Assembly (NCBI GenBank): GCA_026120035.1
Contig: JALRME010000002.1
Span: forward strand, 1,302,001 to 1,366,000
Source: Coleophoma eucalyptorum
Taxonomy: Eukaryota > Ascomycota > Leotiomycetes > Helotiales > Dermateaceae
DNA: 64,000 bases
Direction of reading: 5' to 3'
Of this stretch, positions 21,233 to 31,576 are shown in pieces. Every line of letters begins with the position of its first letter. The first letter of the stretch is position 1. The notes beneath the pieces are model-generated. The model saw only the letters and a list, made by a program, of their open reading frames with translations. It made no database searches and was not told where the DNA came from. A program made the position numbers and the translations under genes.

Positions 21233-23461
21233 CTATCTTCCCTCATAGTAGCCCACTGGTGGAGCCGGTAGACCAGTTGCATAAGGATTTGCGTCGACAT
21301 AGTAAGGTCCAGAATTATCATAACGATCTCTCCGCTTACTATCGCCATTCCTACTACCACTGCCTCTAGACAGGGCCTTCTGACGCTCCAGTCGCTTTCT
21401 GTGACGCTCTTCTTTCTTTTCGTTGAACTCTCTGCACTCCTTTCGCATCTCGTTGGCCTCCTTGATCTCTGAGATTGCACCCTTGATCCCAAGGGCTGCA
21501 ATGCCTACAGACGCTGCATCTTGCAGGGTAGCCTTGGCCTTGAGCTTTCGTGCCTCCTCAGGAGTCATCTCGCCTTCCTGAACTGCCTTCCGCCGAGCAT
21601 CTCGTTTCTCCATACTCGAATAGACATTGTGTGCAGCATGAATTGTAGCAATAGTAGCCAAGCCAGCTGTAAGAAGTTGCTTACCTTTCATCTTCTTGAT
21701 ACGCTTCTCATCCCCAGATGAGGAGCCTAGACTCTCAGTATCAGACTCATCCATCCTTCCCTCAGCCACACGCCTATTTCTCTGCCCATCCCTTTGTCGT
21801 GCACTGCGTCTGCCACCGCCTAGACTAGAGCGTGAGTCGGCATAACGTGAATCGCCGTACGGATCATCTCGAGCATAATCATCACGAGAACGTCTATCAT
21901 ACCCGTCATCAGAGCCACGACGGCGAGACTTGCGAACTATGTGAGTCTCTTCGATCTCTCTGGTGCCATGCTCAGCTGCCTCTCCGATACCAATAGCAGC
22001 GAGGCCTTTTCTAGCATAATCCGTTACACTCTTGCTGCGATGACGGGATTTGCGGTCACCACGTCTTGGCGAAGGACTTCGGCTGTCGTATGAATCCGAG
22101 CTGTATCTTTGGCGACGACTCCCACCACCTCGTGAGCGAGATCGAGACCGATCAAGAATCTTCTTTCCAGCGATAGCACCTAGACCTGCAGTAGCAAGTG
22201 CAGCAAGACCAGCTCCTCCTCCTCCTCCACTAGGTCCTCTTGAACGCGATCGAGACCTTGATCTAATGGATCGTGCTTCGTCTTCGGCTTCGACATTGTT
22301 TCGTGATCCGTTGATAAGTCGATTTCCGGCGAGACCTCCTACCACTGCTTCAAGAATATGACGCTTGCTCTTGTGGTCAGGATCACGGTCGGCAGCTGCA
22401 TCGATTCCACCAGCTCCGATAGCTGCAGTTAAGATGCGCCGTCCTTTTGCACCTCCCCACCCTCCTGGTTCTTTGCGAACACGGAAGGCTTCAGTAGCAC
22501 CTGCTAATAATGCAGCCTTGGCGGCTTGCTGAAACTTCGCGGCACCTTCTGGTCCAGTGCTACGGGCTCGGCGCGATCTTGTAGACTTTCTAGATCTTGT
22601 AGATCTATCAGAGTAGTAGCTGTCTGCACTTCCACGTCTTTTATGACTTCCGCCGCCTACAGCCTTTGCTGCAGCACCGAGACCTGCAAGTCCAAGAGCT
22701 CCCTCTACAATTGACTTTCGACGGCTCTTGGATTTCTTTGGCCTTTCTTCTTCATCCGAATATTCGTACTCCGCGACATGTCCGTCTCGTCCTTGAGTTG
22801 CAATATAGGTCTTGACTTTCTCCCCGTATTTGTCGCCGTGCTTGGAGTAAAGCTCGGCTCCTTCATAACCAGCAAAGGCACCGGCAGCACCAATAGCTGC
22901 AGTACTCAAAGCGTTTCTTGTGACTGGACGTCCATCGGCCTGTCTGCGATCCCATAATTCCTTGCCACCAACAGCAAGAGCTGCACCACCAACAGCAGCG
23001 ATGATCTTCTGGTTGCGCGAGAGTGAACGATGGTGAGAAACAGTCTTTTCTTTCACAAAACTGCGTCGGCCACGTCGGTCAACATCTTGGTAGGATCGTC
23101 TGGGGTCTTCGTAATCATCATAGTAGCGAGCATCGCGTTCAACAGACCGAGCTCGGACTGGCCCGTACCGATCGTCTCGAACCATGGTGCGTTGGGCGTA
23201 GCCTACACCTGAACCGGGAGGTGGGAAGTCCCGTCTCACTTCTTCGATAGATAAATCGCTATCTTCGCGGCGTGGGGCTCGAACCAGTTCTGTTTGTCGC
23301 GAAACGTACTTGGTCTCTGGAGCAACTGGTACAGCAGGTGCTCTCACGTATGTTTCTTGAGTTTCGACGTATCGTGGTTCGCGGTCATCTCTATCTCTGT
23401 CGTGGCGATGGCGATGTCGTCGACCGTCGTCAACGACTTCATATCGGTCGTATGTTGACAT
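21233..23461 (-). CDS. Large glycine-zipper / RS-rich protein (DUF3824-like)
   Basis: Single-exon frame of 742 residues. The N-terminus is His/Arg/Asp-rich (HRHRHDRDRDD). From about residue 150 the protein alternates charged Arg/Ser-Arg stretches with short small-residue hydrophobic helices, for example IIAAVGGAALAVGGKELW, STAAIGAAGAFAGYEGAELY, ALGLAGLGAAAKAVGGG, ILTAAIGAGG, AVVGGLAGNRLI, GLAALATAGLGAIAGKKILD and LLTAGLATIATIHAAHNVYS. The last 120 residues are a charged, helix-rich segment (KRDARRKAVQEGEMTPEEAR ... EFNEKKEERHRKRLERQKA) and a Tyr/Pro/Gly tail. This fits the fungal DUF3824 group, for which I know no established function. The glycine-zipper helices suggest membrane association or self-assembly (inference). 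Codon use is like the neighbours, with no sign of transfer. Confidence 0.8.
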   Translation of the reverse strand: MSTYDRYEVVDDGRRHRHRHDRDRDDREPRYVETQETYVRAPAVPVAPETKYVSRQTELVRAPRREDSDLSIEEVRRDFPPPGSGVGYAQRTMVRDDRYGPVRARSVERDARYYDDYEDPRRSYQDVDRRGRRSFVKEKTVSHHRSLSRNQKIIAAVGGAALAVGGKELWDRRQADGRPVTRNALSTAAIGAAGAFAGYEGAELYSKHGDKYGEKVKTYIATQGRDGHVAEYEYSDEEERPKKSKSRRKSIVEGALGLAGLGAAAKAVGGGSHKRRGSADSYYSDRSTRSRKSTRSRRARSTGPEGAAKFQQAAKAALLAGATEAFRVRKEPGGWGGAKGRRILTAAIGAGGIDAAADRDPDHKSKRHILEAVVGGLAGNRLINGSRNNVEAEDEARSIRSRSRSRSRGPSGGGGGAGLAALATAGLGAIAGKKILDRSRSRSRGGGSRRQRYSSDSYDSRSPSPRRGDRKSRHRSKSVTDYARKGLAAIGIGEAAEHGTREIEETHIVRKSRRRGSDDGYDRRSRDDYARDDPYGDSRYADSRSSLGGGRRSARQRDGQRNRRVAEGRMDESDTESLGSSSGDEKRIKKMKGKQLLTAGLATIATIHAAHNVYSSMEKRDARRKAVQEGEMTPEEARKLKAKATLQDAASVGIAALGIKGAISEIKEANEMRKECREFNEKKEERHRKRLERQKALSRGSGSRNGDSKRRDRYDNSGPYYVDANPYATGLPAPPVGYYEGR

Positions 23462-25370
23462 CGCGGGCAGGTGGTGTGTTGTTTCTGGCCCACAGCGACG
23501 TCAGACTTGACGAGAAGGTGCAATAGAGGTCGAGGCACTAGCTAGGTTGAGGTGTGCTGTCAGAGTTCGTGCGAAGGAGCGCCGGAATTTTGATATTGGG
23601 TAACTCTTATGGTGGAGAGTTTTGAAGAAAGTTTGTGAAGCGTATCGGAAGTTGTAGATATTTCGGAAAGGCTGGCTGGTAAGAATGACGAAGGTCAGGA
23701 GGCAGAACCGATAGTGGATGAGGGGAAGAGGGTAAATCGGTGAGTGGGAGAGTTGGGGTGCTTGCTGTAAGGTGAGCCTGGCCTGTAGCTGTAAGGAAGT
23801 GAAAGGTCGTCAGTTGAGTGGCTGGGCATCAGCGGCAGCTGGGCATCAAGGCAAAGCCTCACCTGCGTCTGATTCTTCCTTCGCGGCCAAATAAATCAGA
23901 CGACCCCTGTTATTCATGCGTCAGATTCCACAAAACCGCTCCAATTCTGCCTTCTGTTTGGAGAGTTACTGGCGGATATGTCGCAAACCCCAGCAGACCG
24001 AGTACATTAGTAGGGCAGACTGCGCTGAGGAACAGTGATGGATACGTATGAGGGGCAATAATGAGAACGAGTTGGAAGACCCTGAGTAACTGCACAACTA
24101 TACAAGGCTGCCTACAACGCTCCCAAGGCTGGCAACAGGTTTATTTCACATAAGACCATGGGAAGGAATCTCAGGGTCCTTTCGAAGAGCTGCCTTGCTA
24201 TTCATCCTGCTGCCCTTGAGATACGTCATTCGGCAATGATATGGAACTGCATCTGCGCATTGATGATTTACTATCCTAGTTCCTTTCAACGTCTGGTCCA
24301 CTATGAACAAAAGGAACAGCCGACATTACCATCAGATGGAAGACTTTGAAAACCGGCAGCTAGAAGTGGCCACATAGTGAGGGACCTGTGTGGCAGTACA
24401 GGTGCGGCTCTTGTCATCTCCAACGTCTGGCAGCTGAATGAAATGTCTCCCACTTTGACGCCCATGTCGTCGCACTGCGCCTCAGAGGCGGTGCTTCGCT
24501 GCACAAAGTACCAGACTTGTGTTCAGCATCGGACAAGCCGTTGTCATGGCTGGGCAGAGTTTTCCTCCTAGGCGACGCTCTCCGTAACCTTCCCCCTCAA
24601 CCCCTCAATGAACTGGAGCCAACGCAGCAATCCTCCAAGGCAAACTCTTCCCGCGAGATTATGATGTCATCGCCAAGGCATAAGTTCTAGAACCGGTCAT
24701 GTGATACCGGTTGCTCGCTTCTTGTCATCAAGTGTCGTTAAGCATATCGTAATTCTCCACATGAGTTTGTTGTTATTGTTGCAGTTGTCTCCTGACGTTA
24801 TTATCTTATGAAGAACCGCGCAATTTACAACCATGGATCTGTAGAGTACACAAATTTTTCTGAGTCCAATGATCACAGCGTGACGACCAAGTTGGTCACT
24901 TCTCAATAGCAAAGCATCCCGGCCCCCGTCGCGCTTCCCATGCATCATGAACTTCAAGAAATCCAGTTTTGGTGCAAAACCAGACAAGTTCAGACTAAAA
25001 TCCTAATACGGTAGGTATCATGTATGTTTCCATGCTTTGCTGCCTACAAAATGCTGGACAGCTCTCAGTCATTGGCTTCACTCTTGTCCTGTACCTTGAA
25101 TTTACCCCAGTACGAGCATGCTCGCTTGCAGCAGATGACGGCGGAGAAGCTTTTGAACCTCACACGATCTGGATTTCCTACCCAGTGCAGCTCAAAAATC
25201 TTGGAACAAGTGAATGATAAACATCCATATAAATGGCTCTGTTACGTTTCCTTGCAATTCCTGTACTTGTTTGTTTAGCATCCCCATAATCTTAATCCTA
25301 ATTCCTTAAGAGGATCCCCTGCAAGTTCAAGATCGATCTACTGCTACACCGTCTTCAATAGCCAGCCAGG
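23462..25370. other. 1.9-kb divergent intergenic region
   Basis: Upstream of both the DUF3824-like gene (-) and the GPI-protein gene (+), so it holds two promoters. No coding signal; the longest frames (about 60-96 codons) overlap each other. From 25260 onward the sequence reads like a leader for the GPI-protein gene. Confidence 0.55.
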
Positions 25371-26273
25371 ATGCTGTCTTCAATCTTCACCCTGGCTCTA
25401 CTGAGCAGCACTGCCTTCGCTGTCCCAAACAAGCGCCAGATCTCAGATGCGGCTCAGTTCACCACAGCCGCCAGCAATTTGATCTCGAGTTACATCCCAT
25501 CGACAGTGCTGCCAGAGTTAGAATCAGCAGTTAGCTCAGCAGCCAGCGCTGCATCTGTGTCCGGAGATGCCAAAGATCTGCTCTACTCTGCGTTAGCTGC
25601 TAGCAGCATACCTGGGTGGTTCCAGTCTGCGATTCCTCCCGCTTACTCTACGCAAATTGCTGCCTTGGAGGGTGATATCAGTGCCTTGAAAGCCACTCCT
25701 ACAGCAGTAACAACGACTACAGAAGTTGTTCCTGTAGTCGTTGTAATCACTACCACAAACTCGGCTGGTAGTACGATCACCACCAGCTCAACCTCTTTAC
25801 CTGCTTCGGTTACTGCTACGTAAGTTTGTTCTCCTTATGACTTCCTTCAACTACACTCTTTCGCTACGAGATATTTACTCTCACACAGAACCACCATCGG
25901 AGTAGGAAGCGTCTACTCATCCCTTACCACTGAAGTAGTATCCGGAGTAACTTCCGTTGCAACAGTGGTATACACTGGCGCCTCGAGCGTTGCTAGCAAG
26001 ATCAGCAGCGGCGGAAGTAGTGTGGCCAGCAAGATCTCTAGCGGAGGGAGCAGTGTGGCCAGTAAAGTCTCCAGCGGCGGTGCTGGTGTCGTGAGCACTA
26101 TCTCCAGCGGCGGTGCTGGTATTCTTACCACTATTGTCAGCGGGGCCAGTAGTGCTGCCAGTGCGGCGACGGGCTCGACTTCTTCTTCTACTGCTGCTGC
26201 TGCGGTGCCGACGGCTGCTGTGGGTGCCGCTGCTGGGGTCTTTGGCTTTGTTGGTGTTATGATGGCTTTGTGA
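25371..26273 (+). CDS. Secreted, GPI-anchored Ser/Thr-rich cell-wall type protein
   Basis: Two exons, 25371-25819 and 25889-26273 (69-nt intron, gtaagt ... cacag), give 277 residues. A signal peptide is clear (MLSSIFTLALLSSTAFA), followed by NKR, a possible Kex2-type dibasic site. Residues 20-115 look helical and Ala/Ser-rich; then Thr/Val/Ser-rich segments suited to O-mannosylation. At about residues 182-236 an 11-residue unit (SSVASKISSGG and variants) is repeated five times. The C-terminus has small residues followed by a hydrophobic tail (GVFGFVGVMMAL), the layout of a GPI-attachment signal. There are no cysteines in the mature part that I can see. Expected at the plasma membrane or wall; specific role unknown. 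Confidence 0.88.
25983..26147 (+). repeat. 33-nt coding tandem repeat, five units
   Basis: In-frame units encode SSVASKISSGG twice, SSVASKVSSGG, AGVVSTISSGG and AGILTTIVSGA. DNA similarity is highest between the first three copies, so recent expansion is likely. Copy number may vary among isolates. Confidence 0.85.
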
Positions 26274-26534
26274 GCGTATTTAGTTGTGATTCCGGAGTGG
26301 TTTTCGTTTGGCAGAGGGTTTGAGTCTTATATGTGCCTTAATGTTATTATGTCTGAACGAAATTATGCAATACCTATACGCGGCATCTATAATTGAGATT
26401 TTGGAGGAACGAAAAGCCTGTTCACTGTAGCATCGACACAGACTAGAGTCGTAAATTCAGACTTTTTAGGATTGGGTATCCATCTTATTACAAAAGAACG
26501 AAGTCTATAGATAAACAGACAAGCTTGTAGATTC

Positions 26535-28731
26535 TCAAAGCATTTCCAACAACAACGCCGATCCCTTGTTACCAATATTCCTTTCCTTTTTGACAACCTT
26601 GGATTTCTTGCCCTTATTTGCATCCTTCTCCTTTTCGGCCTCAACAGCTGCTTCCCTGCTAGCCTTTTGCTCTGCCGTCTCCTCGGTGGCCGCCTTCTTC
26701 AACTGCTTCTTATTGTCCTTCAAGGTCTTGAGCACTTCGGCTTTCTTTGAGAATGACTCGGATTCGACGAGTGCGAGCACGACAAATGAACTAGATCCTG
26801 TGGCCCATTCCATGATGTAATCGCTGATATGTGGGTATAGAATATCTGCGAAGTCGAGAGCTGGCTCGACTGGTACGATTTGTTTGGTCTTACTATCGAA
26901 TCGGCCACCAGCAATCAGGGACTTGAGCATCTTACCTCCGAAAGGTGTGCTGGCCAGGTGAGGCAGGGCCTGCTCGGTCTCTGCACCTTCTTCTGCTTCA
27001 GCTTGAACGTAGGTTGGGTCTCCAGCTGCAGTTTCAGCAATGGCTGCAAGAGCAGCTGATTTGTCACCTTCTGTACCGAAGAGAGCCTCGGTGACAAATT
27101 GGCAACCGAAAGATGTAGCGACAAGGTCACGCGCAGCGGCAGCAATACCTTTCAGTAGGTATGGTGATAGAGCCTTTGCAAGTTCTTTTTGTCTGATCTC
27201 AGGATCCTTCTTACTGGTTGTTGCACGAGCCTTATCGACCTCCTCTAAAATCTCGAGATCTGAGGCGTGGCTGGCAGGAAACAGAGACTTCGATCGACCC
27301 TGGAATAGATACAATAGAGTCGTTCGGGCATTGAGGTCATTGGCAGCCATGACAATATTTTCAACCTGCTTTTCTGCATCCTTGCTCAATAATTCAGGGA
27401 AGATTGATTTCGCGGTTAAAACGGTATCATCAATGACTTCGTAGGCCGTCAAAATGATAATGTGACCGTTTGGATCAGCTGCCATCATTTGTAGGGTATC
27501 TTTGTAAGTCTTCAAGAAAGTCTTTCGGTCCTTGGCATTTCCGTAGGCCAGCGCAAGAGACACAACTCGCGAGCCGGATGATGTGAAAGCCAAGTTCTTC
27601 ATCAAATCACCCTCTTCATCGCCTTTCAGCAATTCCAAGAAATCCGTGATCTCCTCAGTACCAGGCTTGGCATTCAGGAAATATTGCAACATTGCATCAT
27701 GCAGTAAAGTAAATCCAGTCATCTTCTTCTGAATGAGATGGTTGATGAGCTCCTGAAGAGATCGCATAATTGGAGCCCTTTTACCAGGCTCAGCAGCAAG
27801 AATCTTCGACAGTTCACCAGTGACCTTCTCATCCTTACCCGTCTGGAAGAGAGCAAACTCGGCACCATACCATTCTCGGAGAATGATGGCCTTCTGTTGT
27901 TTCGAAGCGACACCTCTGTAAACATCATCCAGGATCCAAGAAGCCTCTGGGTGCTTGATGAGTTTGCGAACATTGCCATAGAATTCCGGAACAATCAAAT
28001 CTCTGATTTCGGTATCTCCTTGAACCAGCAACTTTCCAATCAAGAATTTGGCATATCTACTCTCGGCGAGCTGGCGGTAGGTCCCCTTCAACTCGTTCGC
28101 AATCATTCTCTTCTGCTCTGGATTGGCATACTTGATTGCAGTTTGCACCACTCGGACGGAGTCGTGCTTGAGGACGAAATCTTTGATTTGACCTGTAATA
28201 ATATCAAACAATTCCTTGACCAACTTATCTCTCTCCTCCTTTGGAACGTGAGATTTTCGGCGCAGGCGTTCCCATATTTTCTTCGTCCGGTGGAGAGGAT
28301 CCGCCAGTGGTTTAGCTGCCTTGCGCTCCTGTGCCAATTGCTTTTGTTTGGCATGTGCTTCTCTCGAGGATTGAGCTGTAAGATTGTTAGTCAAGGAGAA
28401 TTTAAAAATGCGCGAAAAACTTACTGTTCGCTGCCTTCGCTCGGTCGGGATGCACTCCATCTGCGACCTTGATGATTGCTTCGTCTTCTTCGATATCTTC
28501 TGATGATTGACCATTCACAGGGGCTCCTCCATCAGACTCGATATCGGAATCAAGAGAATCTGAATCGCTTGACGCCTCTTTGGCAGGGACTTTCCTTTCC
28601 TGCTTGATAGTCTTTCCCTTGGAGGATTCAATTTTTGGCTTCTTGCTTTCCTTAGCGCGAACATCTTTGACAGGCGCTGACTTCCTCTTCTTTCCTGCCT
28701 CAGCAGCCTTCGTGGTGGTGGCAGAAGGCAT
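26535..28731 (-). CDS. PUF6: Pumilio-family ribosome biogenesis protein Puf6
   Basis: Nucleolar/nuclear RNA-binding protein of the divergent Puf-A/Puf6 group, involved in 60S ribosome assembly and, in yeast, repression of ASH1 mRNA. Exons 28731-28425 and 28375-26535 with a 49-nt intron (gtaagt, ctaac, acag) give 715 residues. The N-terminal 100 residues mix basic nuclear-localisation type sequence (GKKRKSAP, KESKKPK) with acidic Ser/Asp. The PUF body starts near PLHRTKKIWERLRRKS and shows Puf-type helical repeats such as VLKHDSVRVVQTAIKYANPE and YAKFLIGKLLV; a CPL-like C-terminal region contains DLVATSFGCQFVTEALFG. The tail is Lys/Glu-rich and ends NIGNKGSALLLEML, typical for the family. It is divergent from the RWD gene. 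Confidence 0.95.
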
Positions 28732-28920
28732 GGTTGATTGTTGTAGATTTACTTGTCTCGGCCCAAAAAAAGTTTCGAGCTCACAAAAAGTTCAAGGCGG
28801 CCGACCGCCCGATCGCAGAAATCCTAATGCGGGACGCTCCCCGCACACAAGGACCCCTCGACCACGAGAGAAATCTTGGACTGCACAGGATCTTGACCAG
28901 ACAATGCTCAAACTGGCATC
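28732..28920. promoter_or_regulatory. Short divergent promoter of PUF6 and the RWD gene
   Basis: Only 189 bp separate the two start codons, so both core promoters are within it. It is GC-richer than the surroundings (cggccgaccgcccgatcgc). Confidence 0.7.
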
Positions 28921-29676
28921 ATGGGGCGAGAAGAACAAATTGAGGAGAGGGAAGTTCTCGACAGCATATTCCCCGACGAGATCCATGGTGAGTGTGGACA
29001 AACCCAGCTAGTAGTACAATGAATCTATTCTCATCTCTTCATAGACATTTCAGAGACCGAGTATACAATCTCGATCCTCCTAGATGTCACAAACGATGAT
29101 GGCGATGATTCAGAACCACCAACGATGCTTCTGCACGTCAAATACCCTGATGACTACCCAGAGATTGCGCCGGAACTGGATATTTCATCACCACGGAATG
29201 CGCCGTCTCATCCATATTTCAACATCGACTCCGATAAGCAAACACTGCTAGATGGATTGTCAGAAACGATCGAGGAGAACATTGGGATGGCTATGGTGTT
29301 TACTTTAGTCTCAACATTGAAGGATAATGCGGAGCAGCTCATCAGTGAACGACAAGAAGCTCAAAGGAATGTCGAGGAACAGAAGCTATTGGCTGCCGAG
29401 GCAGAGGAGAACAAGAAGTTTCACGGCACACAGGTTAACCCAGAGACCTTTGCTAAATGGCGGGAGGGCTTCAGAAAGGAGATGGAAGAGCTGAGACTCA
29501 AACAGGATGCTGAAGATGAGGCTGCTGAGAAGAAGAAGAACAGGGGCAAAGACCTTGTTGTCCCTCTTACTGGAAAGCAGCTCTGGGAACGGGGTTTGGC
29601 CGGCAAGGTTGATGAGGAGGAAGATTACGAGTCAATACCTACTGAAGGGATGGAGAAACTCAAAGTAGAGGCATGA
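28921..29676 (+). CDS. RWD domain protein, Gir2/RWDD1 family
   Basis: Exons 28921-28987 and 29045-29676 with a 57-nt intron (gtgagt ... catag) give 232 residues. The RWD domain occupies about residues 1-110: EEQIEEREVLDSIFPDEI, then the conserved YPDDYPEIAPELDI (YPxxxP signature) and HPYFNIDSDKQTLLDGLSET. A charged coiled coil follows (residues about 120-190). The end has LTGKQLWERG, like the (K)LTGxQLFE motif of RWDD1, then an acidic tail. Yeast Gir2 binds Gcn1 and the GTPase Rbg2 on ribosomes and tunes Gcn2 signalling; the same role is inferred here. Start ATG chosen because it begins the RWD domain directly. Confidence 0.88.
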
Positions 29677-29904
29677 TCTTTGAGCACAGTTCTTTGAGTC
29701 GGCATTGCAGGCGTTCAGGTTTGTTAAGGAGCATGACGATGTTCTACTACGTGGATAGAATCACACATAGTGCAACAAATGAAGTGCCTATGTGAGGAAA
29801 TGCCCATGTTCGGGAAGACTAGTCACTGAATCATGCTAGGTCCGACCAGACCTACCAGACTGGGGAAGGATGGTAAAAGATCTATATCAGAAATGAGAAG
29901 TCTT

Positions 29905-31101
29905 TCAAGCTCCAGCCATCTCCTCGTCGTCGTCCGAGTCGCTACCATTGTCATCCTCCCAGATATCTCCTGCTTGAGTATCCATATCTCCATCAACCGG
30001 CTCTCCCAATTCTTTGTTAATATTTGTAATGAGTTCCTTCGCATGAGACCCAAGTCGCTCGTCTTCATAGTCTTGGGCTTCGAACAAACGAAGACTATGT
30101 GTGAGCCATTGTCGACTTGAAATCCACGACACTTTCCAGTTCTCCCCATCGCTATCGGCCTCCTTTGTTTCACCATTCTTCTGCTTTTCCCCCATAATGT
30201 AGAGTCCCCATCCTCCAAGATACCAAACTTCAACACTGCTATCATCCTCATTAACAAGTCTTTCCAGAACCTCGATTGCTTCTACGTCCATGTCGGCTTC
30301 CATGAGCAGTCTTGCTAAGCTGACTTTTGTGGGAAAGTCTGGCACAACATCACTCTCCGGAGGTAGATCTTTCCATAAATCCAGACTCCTTTTCAGCGCC
30401 GCTTGTGCATCCTCGACTCTAGACTGTGATAATCGAACATTTGCAAGAGTTTGCCAAGGTTCTGGGAACGCTGGCGCAACCATTGTCGCTTCAGTCACCA
30501 AAGCCTCACATTTCTGTTCGGCGTCCTCTTCCCATGATAGATCTGTCATATACACCTCCACAACACCACAGAGTGCAACTGCTAATTTCCGCCGTTTCTC
30601 CTCCAGAAGCGCCTCCATTTCCGTGTCTAGCTTTTTCCTGTCGAGTAGTGCTTGAATCTGTATCCTTAAGCTCATTGCACCTTTCTCGAACCACCCGACA
30701 CTGTCTTCTCCGCCATCCTCGCTGAGCTGTGCCAGCCAGAGGAATTTCTCCGCTCCTCCACCAAGGTCTTCGCCAAGTGTGCCTTCTTCATCAATTGTAG
30801 CAGCCTGCAAGAAGTATTTTCGGGCGGTATCAATGTCTCCTAGCTCAACATGAATCTCTCCGAGCAGATTCAGTGCCGGCAAGGCTTCTGTTGAGTCTAT
30901 GTCGACAAGTCCCAACGCGCGCTGGGCGTAGGGAACTGAGCCTTCAATGTCGCCTTGCTGTAATGTGGCAGTGGCCTGTGTCAAGAGTAGGGTAGGAGAC
31001 ATATGTGCTGCTGACGATTTTGTAGGACTTGGAGCTACGCGATTGAGAGTGGGTTTCTCGCTCTTTTTTGATTTCTTGTTATTGGGCTTTGTCTTCGCCA
31101 T
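29905..31101 (-). CDS. ACL4: TPR assembly chaperone of ribosomal protein uL4 (Acl4)
   Basis: Single-exon frame of 398 residues. A basic N-terminus (KTKPNNKKSKKSEKP) is followed by TPR-like helical hairpins from about residue 35, e.g. ATATLQQGDIEGSVPYAQRA, ALNLLGEIHVELGDIDTARK, PWQTLANVRLSQSRVEDAQA and VSLARLLMEADMDVEAIEVL. VEVWYLGGWGLYIMGE and a very acidic C-terminus (DIWEDDNGSDSDDDEEMAGA) match the Acl4 family. In yeast Acl4 captures newly made Rpl4 and escorts it to nuclear pre-60S particles. Convergent with the RWD gene, 228 bp apart. Confidence 0.9.
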   Translation of the reverse strand: MAKTKPNNKKSKKSEKPTLNRVAPSPTKSSAAHMSPTLLLTQATATLQQGDIEGSVPYAQRALGLVDIDSTEALPALNLLGEIHVELGDIDTARKYFLQAATIDEEGTLGEDLGGGAEKFLWLAQLSEDGGEDSVGWFEKGAMSLRIQIQALLDRKKLDTEMEALLEEKRRKLAVALCGVVEVYMTDLSWEEDAEQKCEALVTEATMVAPAFPEPWQTLANVRLSQSRVEDAQAALKRSLDLWKDLPPESDVVPDFPTKVSLARLLMEADMDVEAIEVLERLVNEDDSSVEVWYLGGWGLYIMGEKQKNGETKEADSDGENWKVSWISSRQWLTHSLRLFEAQDYEDERLGSHAKELITNINKELGEPVDGDMDTQAGDIWEDDNGSDSDDDEEMAGA

Positions 31102-31576
31102 AATTGATAGAATGCGGTTGGCTTTTCTGGGGAAGAAATGAACGAGGTCTGCGCGGGAAACTTTTTTTCATTCTTTATCAGTACCGTAGATTAGATAGGC
31201 GATTAGGTCTGCCCCTCACCTTTCTGGCTTTGTTTGATCAACATCATCAACTTGCGAATTTATTGTGGAGATCATGTTTTCCCTTTTTCTTTACTGTTAA
31301 CCAGTACCGAAAATTATATCTATAAGAGCAGTAGATGCACAGCTCACGAGATTAATAGTTCGCGGAGTCCCCTGTCCACAATCCCCCCAAGTTATGCCAG
31401 CGGTAACTGGATGGCGTGATGTTTGAAAGAATATACATTGTGCCATCTCAATTATTATTACAGTTTTATTTTCACGGTCAGCTCTGACACTTTGCCCAAT
31501 GCAGTATCCCATTTAACGATCGTTCCCTGTACCCAAACCATACGCCGACGTCCAATAGCAAGACAATATACGGATA
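31102..31576. other. ACL4 promoter and 3' flank of the next minus-strand gene
   Basis: A 475-bp interval between tandem minus-strand genes, fairly AT-rich, with no coding signal. Confidence 0.55.
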
